From Hymenobacter sp. J193 (GTDB lineage: Bacteria; Bacteroidota; Bacteroidia; Cytophagales; Hymenobacteraceae), in NCBI RefSeq assembly GCF_024700075.1, contig NZ_JAJONE010000001.1, positions 806,001 to 870,000 of the forward strand: a stretch of DNA of 64,000 bases, given 5' to 3'. Below are positions 1-7,230 of the stretch, one piece after another. Under the pieces are notes generated by a model. The model did no database searches. It had not been told where the DNA came from and saw nothing but the letters and a program-made list of their open reading frames with translations. The position numbers and the translations under genes are program-made. How positions within the stretch are numbered: position 1 is the first letter of the stretch; each line of letters starts with the position of its first letter.

Positions 1-426
1 CGTGACGATGCCTTGTTCCACGGCGCCCAGCAAGGCGTCCTGCTGGCTTTTGCTGAAGCGGTGAATTTCATCGATAAACAGCACGGTGCCGCGCTGCTTT
101 TTGGCTCGCTCTATCACCTCGCGTACGTCCTTCACACCGGCATTCACGGCACTCAGGGAGGCGAAGGGCTTGCCCAGCTCCTGGGCCAGCAGGTTAGCCA
201 AAGTGGTTTTGCCTACCCCGGGCGGCCCCCACAGGATGAGGCTGGGCAAACGCCCGGCCTGCAAATAGCGCCGCAGCACGCCTTCCGGCCCAATCAGGTG
301 CTCCTGCCCGGCGTAGTTGTCGAGGGTGCGCGGGCGCATGCGTTCCGCCAGCGGGGCGCCGGGCCGGGGCTCGTTGGGCTGCGCGGGTGACGGGGAATCG
401 GGTTCAAACAAAGAGCCAGTGGCCAT
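1..426 (-). CDS. rarA: Replication-associated recombination protein A (AAA+ ATPase), N-terminal part
   Basis: The 142 codons visible are the N-terminus of a RarA/MgsA-type ATPase, which acts at stalled replication forks and resembles clamp-loader ATPases. Walker A GPPGVGKT lies at about residues 67-74 and Walker B LFIDE at 116-120, followed by [13 protein letters not shown], which is typical of RarA. A variable 30-residue N-terminal leader (Pro/Glu rich) precedes the conserved [14 protein letters not shown] block. The gene runs off the left edge, so the sensor, lid and tetramerisation domains are not seen. The ATG at 424-426 is the only reasonable start. It is divergent from the DMT transporter, with about 150 bp between the starts. 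RuvB is the main alternative, but it lacks the FSKSQQD pattern. Confidence 0.93.
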   Translation of the reverse strand, partial: MATGSLFEPDSPSPAQPNEPRPGAPLAERMRPRTLDNYAGQEHLIGPEGVLRRYLQAGRLPSLILWGPPGVGKTTLANLLAQELGKPFASLSAVNAGVKDVREVIERAKKQRGTVLFIDEIHRFSKSQQDALLGAVEQGIVT

Positions 427-559
427 AGAAAACAGGATAAGCGCAAACGGTAACTTTCGGGGCTTTTGGCGGTAGCGGACGGACCGCACCCGGCCGATGC
501 CTTCAGCCCACTATACGCGAATGGCCCCTGAAAGTCAGCAAAGCTACCGTTTGGGCTAC

Positions 560-567
560 TACCTTCG
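560..567 (+). promoter_or_regulatory. Bacteroidota-type -7 box (TACCTTCG)
   Basis: TACCTTCG matches the Bacteroidota housekeeping -7 consensus TAnnTTTG with one change (T to C at the seventh base). It ends 7 nt before the ATG at 575, which supports the internal ATG as the start of the transporter and implies a very short leader. Confidence 0.5.
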
Positions 568-574
568 CCGTGCA

Positions 575-1504
575 ATGAAGAATTCTGGTAAGGTCCACGC
601 GGCCTTGTTTGTGGTGGCCCTCATTTACGCCGCCAACTACAGTATCAGCAAAGATGTGATGCCGCGCTACATGGGGCCGTTTGGGCTGGTGGTGCTGCGC
701 ATTGTGGGCGCGGCCGTGTTTTTTGGGGTACTCAGCCGCCTGGTAGCGCCGCAGGACCGCATCCGGGGCCGGGCCGACCACCTGCGGGCTGTGGCCAGCG
801 GCATCCTGGGCATCGGGCTGAATCAGCTGCTGTTTTTCTCAGGCCTGAATCTGACCTCGCCCATTAATGCCTCCCTTATCCAGACCATTGCGCCGGTAGT
901 TACGGTGCTGGCCTCGGTGGTGCTGCTGGGCGAGAAGATTACGTTCCCGCGGCTGCTGGGCATTGGGTTGGCGGCGGCCGGGGCGGCCAGCATTATCCTG
1001 AGCCGGGGCCCCGTAGCGGCCGGCGGGCAGGACGGGCTGCTGGGCAATGTGTTTATCTTGCTCAATGCCACGGCTTTCGGCATTTACCTGGTTATCGTAA
1101 TGCCGCTGATGCGCAAGTACCACCCCTTCACGGTGCTGGCGCGCATATTTCTGGTGGGCACGTTCATAGCAGTGCCTGCCGGCTGGCAGCAGGTGCTGGC
1201 TCCCGACTATGCCAGCTTTCCGCCGGGTATCTGGGCAGCCATTGCCTACATGGTTGTCTGCCTTACTATTCTAGCCTACCTGCTCAACAACTGGGCCTTG
1301 AAGTACGCCTCCCCCGCCCTGCTGGGCGCCTACATCTACCTGCAGCCAGCCTTGGCAGTGGGCATAGCCGTGGCCCTGGGCAAAGACACCCTCACGCTCA
1401 CCAAAGCCCTGCAGGCCCTGCTTATTTTCGGGGGCGTGTTCCTGGTGAGCCAGAAGCCGCGCCCCACGCCTGAGGCCGTGCCTCTGGAGCCGGCGCAGGA
1501 TTAG
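575..1504 (+). CDS. EamA/DMT-family transporter (10 TM exporter)
   Basis: This is a 309-residue membrane protein with about ten hydrophobic segments in two EamA repeats (near residues 5-140 and 155-290). It starts with LFVVALIYAANYSISKDVMP and holds the conserved SLIQTIAPVVTVLASVVLLGEK segment at the end of the first repeat, in two overlapping halves. The family exports metabolites or amino acids and cannot be given a substrate from sequence. The ATG at 575 is preferred over an in-frame ATG at 497, because the earlier start would add 26 polar residues and would lie upstream of the -7 box at 560. Its stop overlaps the convergent regulator's stop by 4 bp. Confidence 0.85.
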   Translation: MKNSGKVHAALFVVALIYAANYSISKDVMPRYMGPFGLVVLRIVGAAVFFGVLSRLVAPQDRIRGRADHLRAVASGILGIGLNQLLFFSGLNLTSPINASLIQTIAPVVTVLASVVLLGEKITFPRLLGIGLAAAGAASIILSRGPVAAGGQDGLLGNVFILLNATAFGIYLVIVMPLMRKYHPFTVLARIFLVGTFIAVPAGWQQVLAPDYASFPPGIWAAIAYMVVCLTILAYLLNNWALKYASPALLGAYIYLQPALAVGIAVALGKDTLTLTKALQALLIFGGVFLVSQKPRPTPEAVPLEPAQD

Positions 1505-1932
1505 GGTTGAGGCGCCTCAGGCTCTGCCAGATTTTGTGCCATCCGCTGCAATACGGCTAGCGTCAGGGCGTATTCTTCAGCCGAAATACCCCGCATCACC
1601 CGCTCCCGCACCCGTTGCTGCGCCTCCAGGCACTGCTGGTAGAGCTGTTGCCCGGCGGCTGTAAGCGCATAGCTTGCCTGGGCTTTCTGCAGCCAACCTT
1701 TCGCTCGAAACTCCTCCAATAGTTGTTGGATTTCGGGAGGTGAAGCAAAAGGTGCAAGCGCCGCCGCCAGCGCCTCGAAGGGTGCCAGGGAAGTTTGACT
1801 GACTGTTTGCAAAAGCTGCCAGCCCAGCCGCGTAAGGCCCGCCTGGTATTGGGCTTCCTGAATGCGGCGGGTTAGCAGCTCATCCAGCTTTTTCAGCCAG
1901 TAGCCAATGGGTTGGTTGCCGGGTGGATTCAT
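1501..1932 (-). CDS. MarR-like winged-helix regulator
   Basis: A 143-residue protein with a helical N-terminus (YWLKKLDELLTRRIQEAQ), a predicted winged-helix middle (LTRLGWQLLQTVSQ, then EIQQLLEEFRAKGWLQ) and a wing-like YALTAAGQQLYQQC followed by a C-terminal dimerisation helix. This order and length fit the MarR family, whose members bind palindromic operators as dimers. It is convergent with the DMT transporter (4 bp overlap of stops), so the two are not one operon, and regulation of the exporter is only a guess. It is divergent from dinB. The ligand is unknown. Confidence 0.75.
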   Translation of the reverse strand: MNPPGNQPIGYWLKKLDELLTRRIQEAQYQAGLTRLGWQLLQTVSQTSLAPFEALAAALAPFASPPEIQQLLEEFRAKGWLQKAQASYALTAAGQQLYQQCLEAQQRVRERVMRGISAEEYALTLAVLQRMAQNLAEPEAPQP

Positions 1933-2064
1933 AAAGCAGAAAAAAGTAGCAAGCCGGTTACGCCAGGCAGCACCCGCTCCCCTGTTTCTCGACGAATTTC
2001 CGGCCTGTATACTTTACGGCCAGCGCCGGGGCACCGACCTTTGCGGCTCCTTCTCCCCTACTCC

Positions 2065-3144
2065 GTGGACCCGGCCGAAACCCGCAAAATCATTCACCTC
2101 GACATGGACGCGTTTTACGCCTCCGTGGAGCAGCGCGACAACCCCGCCCTGCGCGGCAAGCCTGTGGCGGTGGGCGGCGCCCGGCAGCGGGGCGTGGTTG
2201 CGGCGGCCAGCTACGAGGCCCGCCAGTTTGGAGTACGCTCGGCTATGCCGTCTACTACCGCGCTGCGCAAATGCCCCGAGTTGATTTTCGTAAAGCCCCG
2301 GTTTGAGGTCTATAAAGCCGTTTCCCGGCAGATCCGCGAGATTTTCGCTCAGTACACCCCACTCATCGAGCCGCTGTCCTTGGACGAGGCCTACCTCGAC
2401 GTGACCGACAACCTGCGGGGCCTGGCATCCGCCACGCAGATTGCCACCGAAATCCGGGCCGAGATTCTGCGCCAAACCCAACTGACGGCTTCGGCGGGCA
2501 TCAGCTACAATAAGTTTCTGGCTAAGCTGGCCTCCGATTACCGCAAGCCTAACGGACAGTTTGTGATAAAGCCGGCGCAGGGGCTGGCGTTTGTGGAGCA
2601 GCTGCGAGTGGGCGAGTTTCACGGAATTGGGCCGGCCACGGCGGCGCGGCTCAACGGGCTGGGCATCTTCTCGGGCCTCGACCTGCGCCAGCAGACGGAA
2701 GCTTTTCTGCGCCAGCACTTCGGCAAGGCTGGCTCCTATTATTACCACATTGCCCGCGCCATCGACCACCGCCCCGTGCGCCCCGACCGTCAGCGCAAGT
2801 CCGTCGGCTCCGAAACCACGTTCGAGCAGGACCTGACCACGCCGGAAGAGCTGAGAACTGGCTTGCAGCCCTGCCTGGAATCGGTGTGGGGCTACTGCCA
2901 GCGCGCCGACGTGCGGGGCCGGACCGTGACGTTAAAAGTAAAGTACGCCGACTTTCAGCAGATTACGCGCAGCCGTACCCTGCTTGGGCCTATCAGTTCC
3001 CAGGCAGCATTGGAGCAAGTGAGCAGCGAACTGCTGGCCGGGCTGCTGCCTTTGTCCAAAGGCGTGCGTCTGCTGGGCGTTACGCTGTCGAGCCTGGAAA
3101 CGGAAGAAGAAGCGGCCGGCAAACAGCTGGCCTTTCTGTTTTAA
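2065..3144 (+). CDS. dinB: DNA polymerase IV (Y-family, translesion)
   Basis: Y-family polymerase. Catalytic acidic residues are in IIHLDMDAFYASVEQ (Asp13 and Asp15) and SLDEAYLDVT (Asp107, Glu108), followed by thumb helix-hairpin-helix segments and a little-finger domain. The last residues, QLAFLF, look like a beta-clamp binding motif. The longest frame starts at 1912, but its first 51 residues have no family counterpart and contain no ATG near the conserved start. GTG at 2065 gives 359 residues, the usual length, and lies 21 nt after a GACCTTTG box at 2036-2043. Expression is often damage inducible in this family; no LexA-like box was recognised here. Confidence 0.9.
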   Translation: MDPAETRKIIHLDMDAFYASVEQRDNPALRGKPVAVGGARQRGVVAAASYEARQFGVRSAMPSTTALRKCPELIFVKPRFEVYKAVSRQIREIFAQYTPLIEPLSLDEAYLDVTDNLRGLASATQIATEIRAEILRQTQLTASAGISYNKFLAKLASDYRKPNGQFVIKPAQGLAFVEQLRVGEFHGIGPATAARLNGLGIFSGLDLRQQTEAFLRQHFGKAGSYYYHIARAIDHRPVRPDRQRKSVGSETTFEQDLTTPEELRTGLQPCLESVWGYCQRADVRGRTVTLKVKYADFQQITRSRTLLGPISSQAALEQVSSELLAGLLPLSKGVRLLGVTLSSLETEEEAAGKQLAFLF

Positions 3145-3158
3145 AGAGGCCCTGAAAC

Positions 3159-3194
3159 AATCAGCCCAACTACCGGGTGGCAGTTAGGCTGATG
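3159..3194. terminator. Stem-loop between convergent dinB and Thr-rich gene
   Basis: The inverted repeat ATCAGCC-AACT ... AGTT-GGCTGAT folds into a hairpin between two convergent genes. There is no long T-run on either side, so it is at most a weak bidirectional terminator. Confidence 0.45.
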
Positions 3195-3216
3195 AGGAAT
3201 GAAGCGGTTTAGCCGA

Positions 3217-3546
3217 CTAATCGACTTTCACCTTCGACTTTTTCTTTTTGTCTTTGGCTTTCACATCAGCCGGCTTATCGGTCATCGTGGTGCCAGCCTG
3301 CGTTACGCCTGTGCCCGACTGAGTTTCTACCGTAGTAGAGGTGGCCGGAGCAGGCGCGCCAGGCGTGGTCGTTACGGTGGTATTTACGGTGCCCGTAGTA
3401 GCTGGTACGGTTGTACCGGTCTGGGTTTGCACGGTGGTGCTTTGCGTCGGCTGCGGGGTTGTCGTAGTGGTTGTGGTGCTGGTTTGGGCCGAAGCGGCAG
3501 TGGCACCGGTTACGAAGAGGGCAGCGAGGACAAATAGCTTTTTCAT
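3217..3546 (-). CDS. Thr-rich low-complexity secreted protein
   Basis: A 109-residue protein with a clear signal peptide (MKKLFVLAALFVTGATAASAQ). The mature part is dominated by Thr with Pro, Gln, Ser and Val, including a run of seven Thr. It ends in a lysine-rich tail (KAKDKKKKSKVKVD). No domain is recognisable. An in-frame ATG nine codons upstream would spoil the signal peptide, so the ATG at 3546 is chosen. Similar short Thr-rich exported proteins are frequent in Hymenobacter-like genomes, but no function is known to me. It may sit in the periplasm or at the cell surface, and the basic tail could bind an anionic polymer (inference). Confidence 0.7.
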   Translation of the reverse strand: MKKLFVLAALFVTGATAASAQTSTTTTTTTPQPTQSTTVQTQTGTTVPATTGTVNTTVTTTPGAPAPATSTTVETQSGTGVTQAGTTMTDKPADVKAKDKKKKSKVKVD

Positions 3547-3817
3547 GCTTTCAGGGTAAGGTGAACGATACAAAAGCCGGATTATATAGGCTTTTGACTA
3601 GCCTTTAACGGAACTTCAGTGCCGAGGTTATGTTCGCAGACTCTTGCCACTGCTGCCACCATGCAATTCCAGCCCGCAGCAGTGACCGGTATATCGGAGA
3701 AGAAAAGCGGTTTTCACGGACAACCTTTTCCGTGTTTTTTGGGCGAACAGGCCATTTTAAGACGCGTATCAAGAGCTTCTGCCCACCGGTTAACCAGCGT
3801 CACTATTTATCACCCGC

Positions 3818-5054
3818 ATGCTCTATCAAAAAAATCCCCCCCCACCGCTCAACGCAATCCTGGGACGAGGTACGCGCCCTGTTCAACCTCTCACCCGAAT
3901 TTCTGCATCTGGGCGCTTCTCAGTTTATAGCCACCCACCCCCAGCCTGTGCGCGAGGCCATTGCGCACTACCGCCAACTGCTGGATGCCAACCCCGTTTT
4001 CAACACGCTGGAGCTTGAAAACGAGGAAATGCAGAAAGTGCGCAAAGCCGCCGCCCGCTATCTGCGCATAGACAACCCCGACCACATTGCCCTGACCGAC
4101 AGCACCACCATGGGTTTGGGCACCATCTATACTGGCCTGAACCTGAAACCGGGCCAGGAAATCCTCACCACCGAGCACGACCACTATTCTCAGCATGAAT
4201 CCATCCGCCAGGCCACGGCCCGCACTGGGGCCAGCTGGCGTAAGGTGCGCATGTACGACCGTCTGAACCACGTAACCCAGGAGGAAATGGTGGAATCCAT
4301 TGCCAAGGCCGTGCGACCCGAAACCCGCATGGTCGGCATCACCTGGGTACACTCCAGCACCGGCCTCAAAACACCCGTTGCCCAGATTGCCCGGGCCATT
4401 GCCGATATCAACCGCCGCCGCGACGAGGCCGACCGGGTGTTACTGCTCGTGGACGGCGTGCATGGCTTCGGCATTGAGCTGGATACGTTTCCCGAGTTGG
4501 GCTGCGACTTTTTCATCACCAGCGGCCACAAGTGGCTGTATGGCCCTCGTGGTACGGGGCTGGTAGCGGCCACGCACGCGGCCTGGCAGCAAGTGTCCCC
4601 CATCATCCCAAGCTACACCGAGGCCATGGACGTTATCATTGAGGAAAACGAGCGGCCCGACCACATGGACGGTAAGCAAATGACTCCCGGCGGCTTTCAT
4701 TCCCTGGAGCACCGCTGGGCTTTCACCGCGGCCTTTGAGTTTATAGAAAGCCTGGGCCGTGAGCGGGTTTGCGCGCGGGTACACCAGCTTAATCGCCAGT
4801 GCAAAGAAGGCCTGGCCGCTATGCCCCACGTCACGCTGCACACGCCCCTTTCCAGTGAGCTGTCGTCGGGCATTACCTCGTTTGAAGTGCGCGGCTACAA
4901 TACCGACGAGGTAATTGAGAAGCTGAAAGCCCAGGGAATTGTGGCTACCAAAGCGCCTTATACTTACTACAACTACGCCCGCTTCACCCCTGGCATTATC
5001 AACACGGAGGAGGAAGTAGACAAGGCTCTGGCGGCCGTACATAGTTTAGCCTAG
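3818..5054 (+). CDS. Class V aminotransferase-fold PLP enzyme (start out of frame by one base)
   Basis: Related to isopenicillin N epimerase and cysteine desulfurase-like enzymes. The PLP-binding lysine is in FFITSGHKWLYGPRG, and the LVDGVHGFG segment carries the cofactor Asp. The conserved protein begins at about SWDEVRALFNLSPEFLHLG. No ATG, GTG or TTG lies in that frame within 60 codons of this point. The good ATG at 3818 reads into frame only if one base is removed from the A7-T-C8 tract at 3828-3843; the product would then begin MLYQKNPPHRSTQSW and have about 411 residues. It is followed by a strong terminator. The substrate cannot be assigned. The coordinates given assume this corrected start. 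Confidence 0.8.
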
Positions 5055-5078
5055 CACCCCACTGCTAAGAAGTGTGTT

Positions 5079-5114
5079 AAAGCCCCTTGCCAGACAATTG
5101 GCAAAGGGCTTTTT
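5079..5114 (+). terminator. Rho-independent terminator after the class V aminotransferase
   Basis: AAAGCCCcTTGCCA / TGGCAAaGGGCTTT hairpin with a six-base loop followed by TT; a 14-bp stem with a central mismatch, 25 bp after the stop codon. Confidence 0.85.
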
Positions 5115-5190
5115 CAGGGGTATAGAAGCAGTTGCATGATGCCATAGCATTTAACAGGCCTAAACAACGTAGTGGCAAAGCAATCTAAAC

Positions 5191-5220
5191 TTTGAATTAC
5201 AAAGTTCTTTGATATATTTG
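5191..5220 (+). promoter_or_regulatory. Complete Bacteroidota promoter (TTTG / TATATTTG)
   Basis: TTTG at 5191-5194 and TATATTTG at 5213-5220 are separated by 18 bp. This is the spacing expected for the -33/-7 pair of the Bacteroidota primary sigma factor. It is the best match in the window and would start transcription near 5226, upstream of the MpaB/DUF2236 gene. Confidence 0.75.
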
Positions 5221-5288
5221 CATACCTGTTACGCCTCTTGGAAATTTTCCCATGGGCTATGTGTTGCGCAGTATCCTTTCATCATGTT

Positions 5289-6086
5289 ATGTCACAGTAT
5301 CAAAAATATTTTGTAGCTCCAGGCTCCGTGGTGCGCAGCATCTGGGGCAAGGCTGATACGGTTCTGTTTATTTTTGCCGGGGCCGCCGCCGAGTTTGCCC
5401 TCAATAAGGCCGTGGACTGGCTTTATTTCACCGGCCGCCTGCCCGCCGATCCGCTGGCGCGCCTCTTCTCCACCGTGGAATACGCCCGCCAGATTGTATT
5501 TGCCGAACGCGCCGGTGCTGAGCAGGCCATTGATACCATTACGGCTATCCACGCGGCCGTGGAGGCCAAGCGCGGCATGGTTATTCCGGCCTGGGCCTAC
5601 CGCGACGTGCTCTTCATGCTCATCGATTACTCCATTCGCGCCTTCGAAACGCTGGAGCGGCCACTCAGCCCGGCGGAAAAGCAGGAAGTTTTTGCGGTCT
5701 TTACCCGCGTAGGCCAGCGCATGGGCATTCCCGAGTTGCCGTCCTCGCACGCGGAGTGGCTTCAAACCAGAGAGGAACATTTGGCCCAGCACCTGGAGTA
5801 CAGCACGTTCACCGCCGATTTATACCAGCAATACGCGCGGCACTTAGGGCCCGTCCGCTACCGCCTGTTGCTGCAGGCCCAGCGGGTCGTGGCCCCACTT
5901 CAGGTAAGGCAGTTATTGCGCCTTGGCCGTACGCCCTGGCTGCGGCCGGCGCTGCTTATCTACCGCTACACGCAGCACCTACGCTTCAGCAAATGGGCGC
6001 GCGCCAGCCTGCTTCCCGACGAGTACAGGCAGAAAATTCTGCGGCTGGATATTGTTCCTTCAACCGTTGCTGCCGCTGCCGGCTAA
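5289..6086 (+). CDS. MpaB/DUF2236-family (oxygenase-like) protein
   Basis: A 265-residue protein resembling the DUF2236/MpaB family, which includes rubber oxygenase (Lcp)-like haem proteins. Typical family features are the opening YFVAPGSVVRSIWGKADTVL, a hydrophobic AGAAAEFALNKAVDWLY segment, and a central helix MLIDYSIRAFETLERPLS. The enzyme activity of most members is untested, so oxygenase is a family-level label only. The ATG at 5289 is chosen because the conserved block begins a few residues later; upstream ATGs at 5238 and 5259 would also be transcribed from the promoter at 5191-5220. A terminator follows, shared with the convergent carbamoyltransferase gene. Confidence 0.75.
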   Translation: MSQYQKYFVAPGSVVRSIWGKADTVLFIFAGAAAEFALNKAVDWLYFTGRLPADPLARLFSTVEYARQIVFAERAGAEQAIDTITAIHAAVEAKRGMVIPAWAYRDVLFMLIDYSIRAFETLERPLSPAEKQEVFAVFTRVGQRMGIPELPSSHAEWLQTREEHLAQHLEYSTFTADLYQQYARHLGPVRYRLLLQAQRVVAPLQVRQLLRLGRTPWLRPALLIYRYTQHLRFSKWARASLLPDEYRQKILRLDIVPSTVAAAAG

Positions 6087-6088
6087 GC

Positions 6089-6119
6089 AAAAAGGCCGCT
6101 CCTTTGGGAACGGCCTTTG
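6089..6119. terminator. Bidirectional terminator between MpaB-like gene and carbamoyltransferase
   Basis: AAAGGCCG / CGGCCTTT hairpin flanked by an A-run on the left. Read on the minus strand it is followed by TTTTT, so it best serves the leftward carbamoyltransferase transcript ending at 6141. It may also stop the rightward gene. Confidence 0.8.
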
Positions 6120-6140
6120 CGTTGGTAGCCACTGGCTGAT

Positions 6141-7085
6141 TTATTTCAGCAGCTCGTGCAGCACCGTTTGCATAGAAAACACTCGGTTGCCGGCTTCCTG
6201 AATCACTAATGAATTCGGTGAATCCAGAATGGCATCCGACACTTCCACGTTGCGGCGCACCGGCAGGCAGTGCAGGAACTTGGCGTCGTGGGTGCCGGCC
6301 AGGTGCTCAGGCGTCAGCATCCAGCTCGGGTCGCTGCTGATAACCTGGCCGTAGTTCTGGTAGCTGCTCCAGTTCTTGGCCTGCACGAAGTCGGCGCCTT
6401 CCAGGGCTTTGATCTGGTCGTGCTCAATGCGGGCACCCTTCGTGAACCTGGGGTCCAGTTCGTAGCCCTCGGGGTGAGTGATGACGAAGTCGACCCAGTC
6501 GATTTCCGAGAACCAGTCGCAAAACGAGTTGGGCACGCACTGGGGCAGGGCGCGCACGTGCGGGGCCCAGGTCAGCACCACTTTCACGCGCTCCTGCTGC
6601 TTGTGCTCCGCTACCGTAATCAAATCGGCAAACGACTGCAGCGGGTGCAGCGTGGCGCTTTCCAGGCTGATGACGGGCACGGTAGCGTACTGCAGAATCT
6701 TGTTGAATACCACTTCGCCGTAGTCCTCCGCCTTGTCCTTGAGCGTGGGGAAGGTGCGCACGCCCAGCACGTCGCAGTACTGGCTCATCACGGCAATGGC
6801 GTCCTTGATGTGCTCCTGCGTGCCGCCGTTCATCACCGCGCCATCAGCCATTTCCAGGGTCCAGGAATCGGCGCCAGCGTTGAGCACCCAGGCTTGAGCG
6901 CCCAGGTTGTAGGCCGCCTTCACGGAGCTCAGCCGGGTGCGCAGGCTGGGGTTGAAGAAAATCAGCCCCACGGTTTTATTGCGCCCGATGTACTGGTAGC
7001 CAAACGGATTCGCCTTGATTTCCAGGGCTTGCCGCAACAGGGCTCTATAGTCGCCCGCATCGGCGAAGGAGGTGAAATTTTTCAT
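6141..7085 (-). CDS. argF': N-acyl-L-ornithine carbamoyltransferase (acetyl- or succinylornithine type)
   Basis: A 314-residue transcarbamylase of the Bacteroidota/Xanthomonas N-acylornithine type, which makes N-acylcitrulline in arginine synthesis. The carbamoyl-phosphate motif is SLRTR (residues 47-51). HPLQSFADL and the HCLPVRRN segment match the N-acyl subgroup rather than ordinary ornithine carbamoyltransferase. The specificity loop reads NGGTQEH, which places Gln at residue 90. From memory, Bacteroides fragilis succinylornithine enzyme has Pro90 here and Xanthomonas acetylornithine enzyme has Glu92 at the equivalent place, so the acyl group is open. It lies downstream of carB, which supplies its second substrate. 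Confidence 0.9.
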   Translation of the reverse strand: MKNFTSFADAGDYRALLRQALEIKANPFGYQYIGRNKTVGLIFFNPSLRTRLSSVKAAYNLGAQAWVLNAGADSWTLEMADGAVMNGGTQEHIKDAIAVMSQYCDVLGVRTFPTLKDKAEDYGEVVFNKILQYATVPVISLESATLHPLQSFADLITVAEHKQQERVKVVLTWAPHVRALPQCVPNSFCDWFSEIDWVDFVITHPEGYELDPRFTKGARIEHDQIKALEGADFVQAKNWSSYQNYGQVISSDPSWMLTPEHLAGTHDAKFLHCLPVRRNVEVSDAILDSPNSLVIQEAGNRVFSMQTVLHELLK

Positions 7086-7107
7086 GTGGGGTGGTATTTA
7101 TTAGAGC

Positions 7108-7192
7108 GTCATGCTAAGCTTGTCGAAGCATCTCTACCGCTTCGTTCGTACAGGACGTTCAGTAGAGATGCTTCGGCTCCGCTCAGCATGAC
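7108..7192. repeat. REP-like palindromic element, family A, copy 1
   Basis: Inverted repeat of 85 bp between carB and argF'. The left arm begins GTCATGCTAAGCTTGTCGA and the right arm ends GCTCAGCATGAC, with GAAGCATCTCTAC as the shared core and a loop of about 24 bp. The same sequence recurs at 16504, 39346 and 53455, and in weaker forms elsewhere. Confidence 0.9.
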
Positions 7193-7230
7193 GTTCTTTT
7201 GTTGAGTACTCTGGATCTATTACCAGCCAA

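Noticed and set aside
3630..3817. 62-codon N-terminal extension of the class V aminotransferase
   Set aside because: The segment has many Cys, His, Arg and Ser residues without family support. A frameshift at the homopolymer tract explains the missing start better.
6270..7205. 311-codon frame on the plus strand over the carbamoyltransferase
   Set aside because: It is a shadow of the clear minus-strand transcarbamylase gene.
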